A stretch of 64,000 nt of DNA from Olleya sp. Hel_I_94. Its GTDB lineage: Bacteria > Bacteroidota > Bacteroidia > Flavobacteriales > Flavobacteriaceae. The notes below the pieces were generated by a model. That model saw nothing but the letters and a program-made list of their open reading frames with translations, was not told the DNA's origin and did not search any database. Numbering within the stretch: position 1 is the stretch's first letter; each line of letters opens with the position of its first letter. Shown piece after piece: positions 27,979 to 36,947 of this stretch. The stretch lies in NCBI RefSeq assembly GCF_007827365.1, contig NZ_VISI01000001.1, positions 498,501-562,500 on the forward strand, read 5' to 3'. A program made the position numbers and the translations under genes.

Positions 27979-28725
27979 CTCTTTATTTTTTTTATAAGTA
28001 TAACTAATAGTAACAGGAAGCGTTACTTCTGGAAGATTATTTTCAGGTAACTCCTCCTCTACTGTGGTTTCGATAAAATTACCGTTTTCATCAAAATGTT
28101 TTAAAAACTCGTCATCGTCTTCGTTGTAATCGGGTTCTTCCCAAACATACCTTTTTGGTTTTGCTATTTGTTTTCTAAAAAATAAAGCAAATACTAATCC
28201 CACGATTAAACCACTTAAATGACCTTCCCAAGAGATACCTTCCTCCAAAGGAATAGTATTCCATATCATACTACCATATAAAAAAGCGACTAGTAAGGAC
28301 AATGCAATTAGCCTATAGTGTTTGGCAAAAACACCTTTAAAAAAAACAAAACTAGCTAATACATATATTAATCCGCTTGCTCCTATGTGGTAAGATGGTC
28401 TACCAATGCACCAAGTTAAAAAACCAGATAATAGTATGCCATACAACAGTACTTTAAATGCGATAGGTCTATAAAAATAAAACAAGGCTGTACTTAACAC
28501 AAATAAAGGTATGGTATTATGCCATAAATGGGAAATCCCAGAATGTATAAACGGACTGCAAATCACGCCTATTAACCCTGTTATTTTTTGAGGATAGATG
28601 CCTAAAAAATTAAGGGAAAATCCAAACCTAATTTCGATAGCAAAAATTAACCATAGCAATATTACAAACCCTATTGGATAAGCAATAACGTCTATGGTAA
28701 ACTTAAAAGGTTCTTGTTGTTTCAT
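27973..28725 (-). CDS. Rhomboid family intramembrane serine protease
   Basis: 250 residues from the ATG at 28725 (MKQQEPFKFT); an in-frame ATG 10 codons upstream is also possible. About six membrane helices end near residue 186 and are followed by a 60-residue acidic cytoplasmic tail. The catalytic dyad is visible: Ser117 in GASG and His169 in WEGHLSG, with the oxyanion-type HLWHN at 66-70. Such enzymes cleave transmembrane helices of client proteins in the inner membrane. It stands alone, convergent with rlmB; the substrate is unknown. Confidence 0.85.
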   Translation of the reverse strand: MKQQEPFKFTIDVIAYPIGFVILLWLIFAIEIRFGFSLNFLGIYPQKITGLIGVICSPFIHSGISHLWHNTIPLFVLSTALFYFYRPIAFKVLLYGILLSGFLTWCIGRPSYHIGASGLIYVLASFVFFKGVFAKHYRLIALSLLVAFLYGSMIWNTIPLEEGISWEGHLSGLIVGLVFALFFRKQIAKPKRYVWEEPDYNEDDDEFLKHFDENGNFIETTVEEELPENNLPEVTLPVTISYTYKKNKEL

Positions 28726-28862
28726 TTGCAATACATATAGCAAATAGTTAACCACTTTTAATGTCTTGCAATAATGTCAGTCGGTTACTGCGTGAAGGAT
28801 TACTCATGAATACTATTTAGAAAGAAATCGTGATGACTTCGTAATTGAATGATTTGTCTAAA

Positions 28863-28906
28863 ATCCTTTTTGCCTTAGCAAAAAGATTGAGTAATGAAAG
28901 CCAGAC
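28863..28906. repeat. Intergenic hairpin element, copy A
   Basis: In the 243-nt gap before rarA. ATC-C-TTTTTGC and GCAAAAAGAT (28863-28873 / 28878-28887, loop CTTA) form a hairpin with one bulged C, followed by a tail AATGAAAGCCAGAC. Copy B at 36948-37001 has the same layout (same bulged C, longer T/A runs, similar tail), so the two belong to one dispersed intergenic family. The rest of this gap shows no gene. Confidence 0.6.
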
Positions 28907-28968
28907 TTTTTTGTTAAGAATGCGCAAAAAAGACACGCCTAAACAAAATTTAATTTAATTTTACAGTT

Positions 28969-30246
28969 ATGAACACGCCTTTAGCAGAACGATTACGTCC
29001 ACAAACTTTAGACGACTATATAAGTCAGTCACATTTAGTAGGTCCAAACGGGACTTTAACCAGTCATATTAATCAAGGCATTATACCTAGTATGATACTT
29101 TGGGGACCTCCTGGTATTGGAAAAACAACGTTGGCTAATATTATTGCGCAAACCTCTAAGCGTCCTTTTTATACTTTAAGCGCAATTAGCTCTGGTGTTA
29201 AAGATGTGCGAGAGGTTATTGAGAAGGCTAAAAATAGTGGTGGTTTATTTACTGCTAAAAACCCAATTTTGTTTATTGATGAGATTCATAGATTTAGCAA
29301 ATCACAGCAAGATAGTTTATTACAAGCTGTAGAAAAGGGTTGGGTAACGCTAATTGGTGCAACGACTGAAAATCCAAGTTTTGAGGTAATATCGGCATTA
29401 TTGTCACGCTGTCAGGTTTATATTTTAAAAGCTTTTGAAAAAAGTGATTTAGAGGACCTTTTAAAGCGTGCGATTGAAAAAGACGAATACTTATCTAAAA
29501 AGACTATAAAACTTAATGAAACGAGTGCCTTATTGCGTTTGTCAGGTGGTGATGCTAGAAAACTTTTAAACATCTTTGAACTAGTTGTTAATAGTGAGGA
29601 TAAACCTATTATTACAATAACAGATGCTATGGTTTTAGACAAGGTACAAAATAATACTGTGCGTTATGATAAAACTGGAGAGCAGCATTATGATATTGTG
29701 TCTGCTTTTATAAAATCCATTAGAGGTAGCGACCCAAATGCTGCTGTGTATTATTTGGCTAGAATGGTTGAAGGTGGTGAGGATGTAAAATTTATTGCTA
29801 GACGTATGCTAATTTTAGCTAGTGAAGATATTGGTAATGCTAATCCAACTGCATTGGTTATGGCTAATACAACGTTTCAGGCTGTAAGCACGATTGGTTA
29901 CCCTGAGTCTAGAATTATATTAAGTCAGTGTGCCACTTATTTAGCAAGTTCGCCAAAAAGTAATGCTGCTTATATGGCTATTAACCATGCTCAACAATTG
30001 GTTAAACAAACAGGAGATTTAAGTGTGCCTTTAAATATTAGAAATGCACCAACTAAATTAATGAAAGAGATTGGTTATGGCGAAGACTACAAGTACAGTC
30101 ATAATTATGAAAATAATTTTGCTAGTCAAGAGTTTTTACCAAAAGAGGTTAGTAATACTAAGTTATACGACCCAGGAAATAATGCTAGGGAAAATGCCCA
30201 ACGCGACTTTTTAAGGTCACGTTGGAAGGAAAAATATGGTTACTAA
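28969..30246 (+). CDS. rarA: Replication-associated recombination protein A (AAA+ ATPase)
   Basis: 425 residues, full length for the RarA/MgsA/WRNIP1 family. It starts PLAERLRPQTLDDYISQSHL; Walker A GPPGIGKT is at 46-53 and Walker B DEIH at 104-107. The sensor region is GATTENPSFEVISALLSRCQ. The C-terminal clamp-loader-like part includes DPNAAVYYLARMVEGGED. RarA acts at stalled replication forks. It overlaps the convergent secreted-protein gene by 4 nt. Confidence 0.95.
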   Translation: MNTPLAERLRPQTLDDYISQSHLVGPNGTLTSHINQGIIPSMILWGPPGIGKTTLANIIAQTSKRPFYTLSAISSGVKDVREVIEKAKNSGGLFTAKNPILFIDEIHRFSKSQQDSLLQAVEKGWVTLIGATTENPSFEVISALLSRCQVYILKAFEKSDLEDLLKRAIEKDEYLSKKTIKLNETSALLRLSGGDARKLLNIFELVVNSEDKPIITITDAMVLDKVQNNTVRYDKTGEQHYDIVSAFIKSIRGSDPNAAVYYLARMVEGGEDVKFIARRMLILASEDIGNANPTALVMANTTFQAVSTIGYPESRIILSQCATYLASSPKSNAAYMAINHAQQLVKQTGDLSVPLNIRNAPTKLMKEIGYGEDYKYSHNYENNFASQEFLPKEVSNTKLYDPGNNARENAQRDFLRSRWKEKYGY

Positions 30247-31094
30247 AACTTAATATTAATTGCCTTTATCTGTAAGTCATTATTAACGTAGTGTGCCAAT
30301 ACCCATTGATTATTCATTTTATAGATTAAAGCGTCTTGTCCTTTTACAATGTAATAATCCTCTTTACCTGAAAATAGAATAGTATAAACAACAGTGTTAT
30401 TTGCGTCTAATAGATTATAACTAAATACAGATCCTGTTATTAATTGGGCTTTTAAGGTGTTATCTGCTGTAGTAGCTGCCTCTAAATTACTATTGGATTT
30501 GACAGCTGTATTGGTTGCTTTAACAACCTCATCTTTAGTTTTATCTATAGCTGTTACTTTAGGACTCTCTTCAGTTACTTTATTAGCTTTTAAAGTTTCT
30601 ATTTCTTGTTTTAGCGCTTCCACTTGCGTTGTTGTACTATTTTCTGTTGTCGCTTTATAGGTGTGCTCAAAACTTGAAAAGGTATTAAATGCATTACGTG
30701 TTGCTTCGTTATAGGCTACGATGTACTTTTTATCTCTAGACTCGCCAATATCCGAAGTAAAGACAATTTCTTTTTTACAGTTTTCAAATTGGACGTTTAC
30801 TTTGGTCTTAAATAATGAAGATGAATTTTTTAATGTTGCATACAATACTAAACAACCATTTGCTATAGCATCGTCTGGTAAAACATCGGTATTACTAAAT
30901 ACAGTGAAATTTTGTTTTTGTAATAAAAACGTAGTCAAACCATTTAATCTATATTGATCAGGTTCTGACTGAAAATCAAATTGATTAGCAACTACAACAT
31001 ACTTGTAATTATTTAACTTGTCTTGTGCGTTGACACTTGTTAGTAAGCTTACTAACATAATAACAATTACACTTACTTTATTTGAAATTTTCAT
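30243..31094 (-). CDS. Secreted or periplasmic protein of unknown function
   Basis: 283 residues. A signal peptide ends LTSVNAQ (residue 24). The N-terminal half (about 28-145) is a mixed alpha/beta region with VVVANQFDFQSEPDQYRLNG, reminiscent of small periplasmic domains that handle protein folding in this phylum. A helical, probably coiled-coil segment rich in Glu/Lys/Thr (about 155-205) follows. A C-terminal domain near 215-283 contains TGSVFSYNLLDANNTVVYTI. It is 2 nt after the nucleotidase gene, so it probably closes the radC operon. I do not recognise the family. Confidence 0.75.
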   Translation of the reverse strand: MKISNKVSVIVIMLVSLLTSVNAQDKLNNYKYVVVANQFDFQSEPDQYRLNGLTTFLLQKQNFTVFSNTDVLPDDAIANGCLVLYATLKNSSSLFKTKVNVQFENCKKEIVFTSDIGESRDKKYIVAYNEATRNAFNTFSSFEHTYKATTENSTTTQVEALKQEIETLKANKVTEESPKVTAIDKTKDEVVKATNTAVKSNSNLEAATTADNTLKAQLITGSVFSYNLLDANNTVVYTILFSGKEDYYIVKGQDALIYKMNNQWVLAHYVNNDLQIKAINIKF

Positions 31095-31096
31095 AA

Positions 31097-31789
31097 TTAT
31101 AAATATTTTTTAATGTCTAATAAATGATTAACAACCTTAATTTCTGGACTAATTTCTGCTTTGTGGTAATTAAAACAAATGGCATCCAATCCAATATCTA
31201 ATGCGCCTAAAATATCTGCTTCATAATTATCTCCTATCATGATACTGTTAGCTGAATTGGCATTAGCTAACTTTAATGCAAAATTAAAAATTTGAGGGTT
31301 AGGTTTTTTAACACCTGCAACCTCTGCACTTGTAACTGTAGTAAAATAATGATCTAACTTAGATCCTTTTAATTTATTGTTTTGTGCTTCCTTAAATCCA
31401 TTTGTAATAATATGTAAATTATATTTGGTTTTTAGGTAATCCAACAACTCTACAGTGCCATCAAATACATGATTAAAACTGCTTAGATGGTTAATATAAT
31501 CTTCAGACAATGTGTTAATCAAATCATCTTCAATGCTAAATTGTAAAGCATCGAAGGTTTCTTTTAATCTATTGTAACGCAAATTGTCTTTAGATACTTT
31601 TTCATCTCTATATAATTTCCAATATTTAAGATTTATGGGTTCGTAAAATTTTAAAAAATCGGCTAATTTAGTATTAACCTCATGTTTCTTAAAAAGAAAA
31701 TCAAAGGTTAAAGCAGAGTTTTTGTCAAAGTCCCAAAGCGTATGATCTAAATCAAAAAATATATGTTCTACTTTATTTTTTTTTAACAT
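31097..31789 (-). CDS. HAD-superfamily noncanonical pyrimidine nucleotidase, YjjG family
   Basis: 230 residues. HAD motif I is FFDLDHTLWD, with Asp13 and Asp15 as nucleophile and acid. Motif II is ITNGF, and the motif III-IV region contains KKPNPQIF and MIGDNYEADILGA. The large helical cap (about 20-95) is of the YjjG type, which removes phosphate from damaged or non-standard nucleoside monophosphates. Its start overlaps the end of the deacetylase gene by 17 nt, implying translational coupling. Confidence 0.87.
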   Translation of the reverse strand: MLKKNKVEHIFFDLDHTLWDFDKNSALTFDFLFKKHEVNTKLADFLKFYEPINLKYWKLYRDEKVSKDNLRYNRLKETFDALQFSIEDDLINTLSEDYINHLSSFNHVFDGTVELLDYLKTKYNLHIITNGFKEAQNNKLKGSKLDHYFTTVTSAEVAGVKKPNPQIFNFALKLANANSANSIMIGDNYEADILGALDIGLDAICFNYHKAEISPEIKVVNHLLDIKKYL

Positions 31790-33071
31790 CTAACATAATA
31801 TTGAATAAGGTTTTAAAATGTTTCCAACGTTCTTGTTTATTAAAGGTGTAGTTATGAAACACAGGTACAAAAGTACCATTTACATTTTTGATACTTTTAA
31901 TTAATCTTTTTAAAGATTGTTGTTTATCTAATAACGAGTGATATTTTAAAAATGCAAAATCTAATGCTTGATAAGGGACAATTTTAAGCGGTGTTTGCAC
32001 TTCAAAATCTACATCATAAAATAAAAATGGAGTACACGTTCCGGCTCTAAACCCTAAATGATTAACGTAACCCATGGTATAGTCTTCAGGAATTTCTAAC
32101 TCCACTAAATTACGATATGATTCTGGCAAATTAACTTTAGAAAACGAGTGTCTAGAACCCACTATAGCATTGTTTATAATACCCTCCATTCTTGTTTTTT
32201 CTTCTTTTAATAATTCCAAATTAGTTAAAGCAAAAAAAGAGGTCTTGATACCTATTTTGCAATAATCTGCAATGTGTTTGATTAACGAAATAAACTTTTG
32301 CTTTTGAGGATTGATATTTTTATCATAGGTTGAAAAATCGCCTAATAAAAAGAAAAACACAAACTTATATTTTGAAGCTTTTTGCTTATTAATAATATAC
32401 TTGTAATTATCCAATGGATCACGCTTAAAACCGGTTAAAACCGAATAACGCTCGTACAAGCGTCTAAATTTAAAAGTAAAAAAATCTTTAAACGTACCTC
32501 CTACAGTGCGCATTATTCCTTTTAATTTATACTCGTAAGCCATAGGAACATCAATAACAGGAATTACAGTATACTTTTGTTCTGGAAAGCTAAAATCTGG
32601 ATAAGTGGCTTGTAAAATAGCTTTAAATTTGTATGCCCAAATATCTACTACAGGTTGGTCTAAAAAATTGTTTTTATATGCTAAACTCTCTTCTGCTGTG
32701 TAGCGTCCAAACTCGTCTTTAAGATGTGGTAAATATTCTTCATACCTACTAATTAAATAAAAAGAGGCTGCAAAAATATCAAATGGCACTGCACTTTTAT
32801 CTCCTGTTGGAAAAAAACATTTTGTGTATTCCCAAGGTAAGACTGTTATGTCAATATCTGATAATCCTTGCTCAAATAGCAACTCATTGCTACGCACAAA
32901 AATCTCGTTACTTAAAGGCTGTCTTGTATAAGACATTTTTAAACTATCATGTGCAATAAACTCTTCAATAACAGTAGTAAAACTAACAGGCACTCCTAAA
33001 ATTCTAGTACAAATTTGTTTAAAAACATACTTTACTCTAGGTGTTATTTTATGTGTATAAACTAATAGCAT
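31773..33071 (-). CDS. Polysaccharide-deacetylase-like protein (DUF7033-type N-terminus)
   Basis: 432 residues from the ATG at 33071, 1 nt after the radC stop; an earlier in-frame ATG would overlap radC. The N-terminal part (about 1-120) ends in the block PFDIFAASFYLISRYEEYLP, which I associate with the DUF7033 domain. The C-terminal half has VIPVIDVPMAYEYK, FFLLGDFSTYDKN, and SRHSFSKVNLPESYRNLVEL. This resembles the NodB-like deacetylase barrel used on cell-surface glycans. Classical HxxxH zinc ligands are not obvious, so activity is unproven. Cytoplasmic; no signal peptide is seen. Confidence 0.65.
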   Translation of the reverse strand: MLLVYTHKITPRVKYVFKQICTRILGVPVSFTTVIEEFIAHDSLKMSYTRQPLSNEIFVRSNELLFEQGLSDIDITVLPWEYTKCFFPTGDKSAVPFDIFAASFYLISRYEEYLPHLKDEFGRYTAEESLAYKNNFLDQPVVDIWAYKFKAILQATYPDFSFPEQKYTVIPVIDVPMAYEYKLKGIMRTVGGTFKDFFTFKFRRLYERYSVLTGFKRDPLDNYKYIINKQKASKYKFVFFFLLGDFSTYDKNINPQKQKFISLIKHIADYCKIGIKTSFFALTNLELLKEEKTRMEGIINNAIVGSRHSFSKVNLPESYRNLVELEIPEDYTMGYVNHLGFRAGTCTPFLFYDVDFEVQTPLKIVPYQALDFAFLKYHSLLDKQQSLKRLIKSIKNVNGTFVPVFHNYTFNKQERWKHFKTLFNIMLDVKKK

Positions 33072-33072
33072 A

Positions 33073-33771
33073 TTACAGTATAGATTGATCTGCAAAGCTA
33101 AAATAACTTTGCTCTGTAATGATTAAATGATCTAAAACTTTTATATCTAAACTTTGTGCTGCTAATTTTAATTTTAAGGTCACATCCTTATCTGCTTGAC
33201 TAGGTTTTAAAGTTCCTGAAGGATGATTGTGTGTTAATATTAAGCCTACTGCTCCAACCTCTAAAGCTGTTTTTAAAACCAATCTAGTGTCTACTAATGT
33301 ACCTGTTATTCCACCTTTACTTAGTTGACTTTTGTGAATTACTTTATTTGAATTATTTAAATAAATTATCCAAAACTCTTCATGTGGTAACTCGCCAATA
33401 ATAGGTTGCATCAATTCAAATACAGATTTACTAGAGGTTATCTTCTTTCTTTCTAGTGCTTCTCCTCCTCTACGTCTACGTCCTAGCTCCAAAGCTGCAA
33501 TAATAGTTATTGCTTTGGCTTCCCCAATTCCCTTAAACTCCATTAATTGTTTTATGGTCAGTTTTCCTAATTGGCTTAAATTATTGTCTGTAGACGCCAG
33601 AATACGCTTACATAAAGCAACAGCACTTTCTTGTCTATTACCAGATCCTATTAAAATGGCAACCAACTCGGCATCACTTAAGGCGACTTTACCTTTGTAA
33701 AGTAGTTTTTCTCTAGGTTGATCGTCCTGAGACCAGTTTTTTATTGAAAATGAAGTACTTTTATCAGACAT
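33073..33771 (-). CDS. radC: RadC family protein (JAMM metalloprotease-like)
   Basis: 232 residues. An N-terminal helix-hairpin-helix unit (LMEFKGIGEAKAITI, 77-91) precedes the JAMM domain. Metal-binding motif H181-x-H183...D194 sits in THNHPSGTLKPSQADKD, with the acidic partner in HEEFW at 130-134. Despite its name, the family is not firmly shown to act in recombination; the JAMM fold suggests hydrolase activity. It is the first gene of a three- or four-gene minus-strand operon with the deacetylase-like and nucleotidase genes. Confidence 0.93.
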   Translation of the reverse strand: MSDKSTSFSIKNWSQDDQPREKLLYKGKVALSDAELVAILIGSGNRQESAVALCKRILASTDNNLSQLGKLTIKQLMEFKGIGEAKAITIIAALELGRRRRGGEALERKKITSSKSVFELMQPIIGELPHEEFWIIYLNNSNKVIHKSQLSKGGITGTLVDTRLVLKTALEVGAVGLILTHNHPSGTLKPSQADKDVTLKLKLAAQSLDIKVLDHLIITEQSYFSFADQSIL

Positions 33772-33845
33772 TTTATAAATCTACACAATATTTAGTAAAT
33801 TTTAAATGAAATAAAATACTTTGAACTTATAACCTTATAAATCTA

Positions 33846-34439
33846 TTGTATCCTCCAGCAAAACATCAAGAAAATGATAAAGGACACTTATTAGAAGTGA
33901 TAAAAACATATCCTTTAGCAACTATTATATCTGTAAAGGATAACACTCCTTTAATTACACATTTACCATTAATATATCGTGAAACTGATGGTAAATTAAT
34001 TGGCCACATTGATATATATAATCCACAGACTAATCTTTTAAAGGATGAAAACGAAGTCACTATCCTTTTTTATGGCCCACAATGCTATATATCGCCTAGC
34101 ATATATACAACTACTCAATTACCAACTTGGAATTATATTAGAGTACATTTAACTGGAAAAGTGACTAAAATTGAAAGTACTGAAGCTTTAAAACAATCTT
34201 TGATTACCATGACTGAATTTTTAGAAGCTCCAGAACACAACTATGTTTTGGAGTCCGACAATCCTAGATTAGATAAAAATTTAGAGTATATTAAAATGTT
34301 TGAAATCACAATAGACACTTGGGAAGGTAAGTTTAAATTGTCTCAGGATAAAAAACCAAAGGATAAGGAAAATGCACGCGAAGCCTTAATAAAAGCTAAC
34401 CAAGAAAGCATTAAACAATTTTTAGATTCAATTTTTTAA
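33846..34439 (+). CDS. PaiB-like FMN-binding family protein (TTG start)
   Basis: 197 residues from a TTG start. The first residues YPPAKHQENDKGHLLEVIKT align with the conserved start of PaiB proteins, and there is no ATG at an equivalent place. The split-barrel flavin-binding fold is suggested by PLATIISVKDNTPLITHLPL, the block VTILFYGPQCYISPSIYTTT and PTWNYIRVHLTG. Relatives were first described as transcriptional repressors in Bacillus and resemble FMN flavoproteins. It is 10 nt from the DUF1304 gene, probably co-transcribed. Confidence 0.8.
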   Translation: MYPPAKHQENDKGHLLEVIKTYPLATIISVKDNTPLITHLPLIYRETDGKLIGHIDIYNPQTNLLKDENEVTILFYGPQCYISPSIYTTTQLPTWNYIRVHLTGKVTKIESTEALKQSLITMTEFLEAPEHNYVLESDNPRLDKNLEYIKMFEITIDTWEGKFKLSQDKKPKDKENAREALIKANQESIKQFLDSIF

Positions 34440-34449
34440 AAAGATAATT

Positions 34450-34818
34450 ATGGATATACTATTAAACCTTGTTATTGGATTTGTAACGTTGTTACACGTA
34501 TACTTTTTATATTTTGAAATGTTTGCTTGGGAAACTACAGGTCGTAAAGTTTTTAAAACTTTTCCAAAAGCGCTTTTTAAACCTACTAAAAGCATGGCTG
34601 CCAACCAAGGTTTGTATAATGGGTTTTTAGCTGCTGGATTATTATGGACTTTTTTTATAACTGATCAATACTGGCAATCCAATATTAGATTGTTTTTTTT
34701 AAGTTGTGTCGCTATTGCTGGTATTTATGGAGCGATGAGTGTTTCTAAAAAAATATTTTTTGTACAAGCACTTCCTGCTATAATAGGCATCCTATTGGTA
34801 CTATTTATTAATTACTAA
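34450..34818 (+). CDS. DUF1304 family membrane protein
   Basis: 122 residues with four predicted helices filling most of the length. The family pattern is visible: LHVYFLYFEMFAWETTGRKV near residues 15-34, and AANQGLYNGFLAAGLLW near 55-71. The function of the family is unknown. It follows the PaiB-like gene directly and overlaps the convergent glycosylase-like gene by 4 nt. Confidence 0.85.
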   Translation: MDILLNLVIGFVTLLHVYFLYFEMFAWETTGRKVFKTFPKALFKPTKSMAANQGLYNGFLAAGLLWTFFITDQYWQSNIRLFFLSCVAIAGIYGAMSVSKKIFFVQALPAIIGILLVLFINY

Positions 34819-35522
34819 AAATACTCACTATACTGCATGACCCTAAAATCAAAAGTATTAAAACTTGGGTCTTTAGCTTTTAACTGCTTATATAATGGAT
34901 TGCTACCAATAGCGATATTTGCTGCTCCAGATCCTGAGGTTAATGATACAGTTTTAATTAATCGCTCTTTTTTATTACTGAATAAATCAGCTTTAATGTT
35001 ATCAACTGTGTTTACAGCATTTGGTAGCATAAATTGATGAATTTTAGGCGTGATTTTGGATACCAACTTTAAAGAAATATTATAGTCTTTAATATGTTTT
35101 CTAAAAAAATATTCAGGTCCATTTTTGCTGTTACCTCCTGTAAATAATAAGGTGTCAATATTTGGATACTTTAGTAAATAACCAATTAAATCGCGTAGAT
35201 GTATATTGGTCATGCCTAGGTCTGAAGCATCTATTTTTTCTCGTTCTGCACTAGCTACAATATCACAAACACCAATTTTATTTTGAATTAAAAAACGCTT
35301 TCGTTGTTGGATGGCTTCTTGAGAGTTATCATAACGTAAACCTAAACTGTGAATTTTATCAATATATAACCACAAACTGTTATAATAGCTTCCATAGCAA
35401 AAGTCTACATCTTTTTCTAATAACTGTCCAGTAGTAAAACGTGGTGGTGGTAAAGTACCGACTATTAGCTTGGTGGTATCTTTTTTAATAAATGGTGGAT
35501 ATGGATGTATATGTTTAAACAT
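34815..35522 (-). CDS. Uracil-DNA-glycosylase-like fold protein
   Basis: 235 residues from the ATG at 35522 (MFKHIHPYPPFIKKDTTKLI); an earlier ATG adds 10 atypical residues. KLIVGTLPPPRFT near residues 18-30 occupies the place of the GxxPG water-activating loop of the superfamily. DTLLFTGGNSKNGPEYFF lies in the middle. The SLTSGSGAANIAIG segment near 195-208 may correspond to the DNA-minor-groove loop. The catalytic residues differ from the well-known classes, so the substrate is unclear. Single gene between convergent and divergent neighbours. Confidence 0.55.
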   Translation of the reverse strand: MFKHIHPYPPFIKKDTTKLIVGTLPPPRFTTGQLLEKDVDFCYGSYYNSLWLYIDKIHSLGLRYDNSQEAIQQRKRFLIQNKIGVCDIVASAEREKIDASDLGMTNIHLRDLIGYLLKYPNIDTLLFTGGNSKNGPEYFFRKHIKDYNISLKLVSKITPKIHQFMLPNAVNTVDNIKADLFSNKKERLIKTVSLTSGSGAANIAIGSNPLYKQLKAKDPSFNTFDFRVMQYSEYF

Positions 35523-35640
35523 CGTATAATTTAAGTATAAAATAAAGTCCAAATAAATTTTATAACAACTTTAATAATATAACCTTGTTTAAAAATAGTG
35601 CTTTTACTACCTTATACTATAATTTTAAAATAAAAAAAAC

Positions 35641-35778
35641 ATGGGTAAAGGAGATAAAAAATCCAAACGAGGAAAAATTAATAGAGGTACATTTGGTACT
35701 AGACGTCCACGAATTAAAAAACGTGTAAAACCGGAAACCAAAATTAATGTGGACAAAAAAGATACGGTTAAACCTTAA
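35641..35778 (+). CDS. Small 30S ribosomal protein bTHX
   Basis: 45 residues, too short for most length cut-offs. MGKGDKKSKRGKINRGTFGT followed by a basic RRPRIKKRVKP tail is the Thx pattern (the start GKGDKKSKRGKI is near invariant). In Thermus this peptide sits in a cavity in the 30S head and stabilises rRNA. The longer Lys-rich tail beyond residue 30 is normal for Bacteroidota versions. The 3' end overlaps the convergent membrane-protein gene by 11 nt. The 118-nt spacer before it has no clear promoter box. Confidence 0.88.
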   Translation: MGKGDKKSKRGKINRGTFGTRRPRIKKRVKPETKINVDKKDTVKP

Positions 35779-36106
35779 ACCGTTCTCCTATTTTTTTACC
35801 AACTACATAAGCACCATAAATTGCTAAAATCAATATTACTATAGTACAAAAAATATACAGTGGATATAGTATAAAGTTATGCTCTGAATTTAAACAGATA
35901 GTGTCTGTTATACAAACAGTAATTACCTGATCGTATAATTTAGGCAACACAAAGCTAACTAACAATAAAGCTGCTATTACAGAAAGTAAATACGTTACAT
36001 TCTTATTTTTTTTTGGCTTCCCTGTTGCTTTAAATAAATCGCGTTCTGATTGAGTACGTTTATTATCTTGTAAAGACCAAGTCTTTTTGGGTTGAGAGGT
36101 TTCCAT
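35768..36106 (-). CDS. Small membrane protein of unknown function
   Basis: 112 residues from the ATG at 36106 (a TTG codon just before it is possible). A hydrophilic basic N-terminus (about 1-37) is followed by two membrane helices (about 40-60 and 80-103) joined by a loop with two cysteines ([12 protein letters not shown]). It overlaps the 3' end of yaaA by 44 nt, so the two are probably co-transcribed. No family recognised. Confidence 0.65.
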   Translation of the reverse strand: METSQPKKTWSLQDNKRTQSERDLFKATGKPKKNKNVTYLLSVIAALLLVSFVLPKLYDQVITVCITDTICLNSEHNFILYPLYIFCTIVILILAIYGAYVVGKKIGERFKV

Positions 36107-36821
36107 CAAATTGATAATTATTGTAGTTAAACTGTTTTAAATCTTCTATGGTTTGAGCGTTAGTATCAATAACGTATTTGGCCATTAAACCTCTAGCCTC
36201 TTTGGCATAAAACGATATTATTTTAAGTTTACCGTTTTTAAATTCTTTAAAATTTGCTGTTACGACTGGTACTTTAAGTGCTTTTGTATCTACTGCTTTA
36301 AAATACTCGTTACTGGCTAAATTAAGAAACACTTCGTCGTCTTCTAGCTCTTGGTTTAAGGCTTTGACTATATCTTTTTTCCAAAATTCATATAGATTTT
36401 TATTGCTTCCTACTGGCATTTTTGTTCCCATTTCTAATCTGTAGGGTTGTATTAGGTCTAACGGTTTTAAAACACCATATAAACCAGATAAAATCCTGAT
36501 AGTATCTTGGGCAAGGTCTAACTTGTCTGCTGCAATATTATAAGCGTCTAACCCTTTATACACATCTCCATTAAAAGCATACATTGCTGGTCTAGCATTA
36601 TCCTTTGTAAAAGGTAGTGCCCAATCTTGATTACGGTTATAATTTAATTGTGCTAAATTATCGCTAATACTCATTAATTGAGATAGGTCTTTAGGCTTTT
36701 GCTTTTTTAATACCTTATTTAGTTTTGTGGATTGCTCTAAAAAAAGAGGTTGTGTCGCTTTTACTGTAGGTAATTTGCTTTCAAAATCAAGCGATTTTGC
36801 TGGAGATATAACTAGTTTCAT
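36063..36821 (-). CDS. yaaA: Peroxide stress protein YaaA (DUF328)
   Basis: 252 residues from ATG 36821 ([20 protein letters not shown], the invariant family start); a further upstream ATG adds non-family residues. Family blocks: [50 protein letters not shown], and [13 protein letters not shown]. In E. coli YaaA lowers free iron during peroxide stress and binds DNA. Next to the small membrane-protein gene. Confidence 0.95.
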   Translation of the reverse strand: MKLVISPAKSLDFESKLPTVKATQPLFLEQSTKLNKVLKKQKPKDLSQLMSISDNLAQLNYNRNQDWALPFTKDNARPAMYAFNGDVYKGLDAYNIAADKLDLAQDTIRILSGLYGVLKPLDLIQPYRLEMGTKMPVGSNKNLYEFWKKDIVKALNQELEDDEVFLNLASNEYFKAVDTKALKVPVVTANFKEFKNGKLKIISFYAKEARGLMAKYVIDTNAQTIEDLKQFNYNNYQFDGNLSTQKDLVFTR

Positions 36822-36909
36822 TGTGTTTTTATTTCTGATATAAAAATACAAATTATATGACCTTTATAAAAGCTGAAACTATAGTAATTTTATATATTAA
36901 AATGTGTGT

Positions 36910-36943
36910 TTACTATCGCTAGTCTTTGCGTTAGCGATAGTAA
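36910..36943. repeat. Perfect 12-bp inverted repeat in the yaaA-rluD gap
   Basis: Arms 36910-36921 and 36932-36943 (TTACTATCGCTA and its complement) enclose a 10-nt loop. No T-run follows on either strand, so it is not a standard terminator; it lies 5 nt from copy B of the dispersed element and may be part of the same unit. Confidence 0.7.
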
Positions 36944-36947
36944 TGAC

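Noticed and set aside
28756..28968. Decayed gene or transposon fragment before rarA
   Set aside because: Translation in all frames gives only short unrelated pieces; only the hairpin element could be supported.
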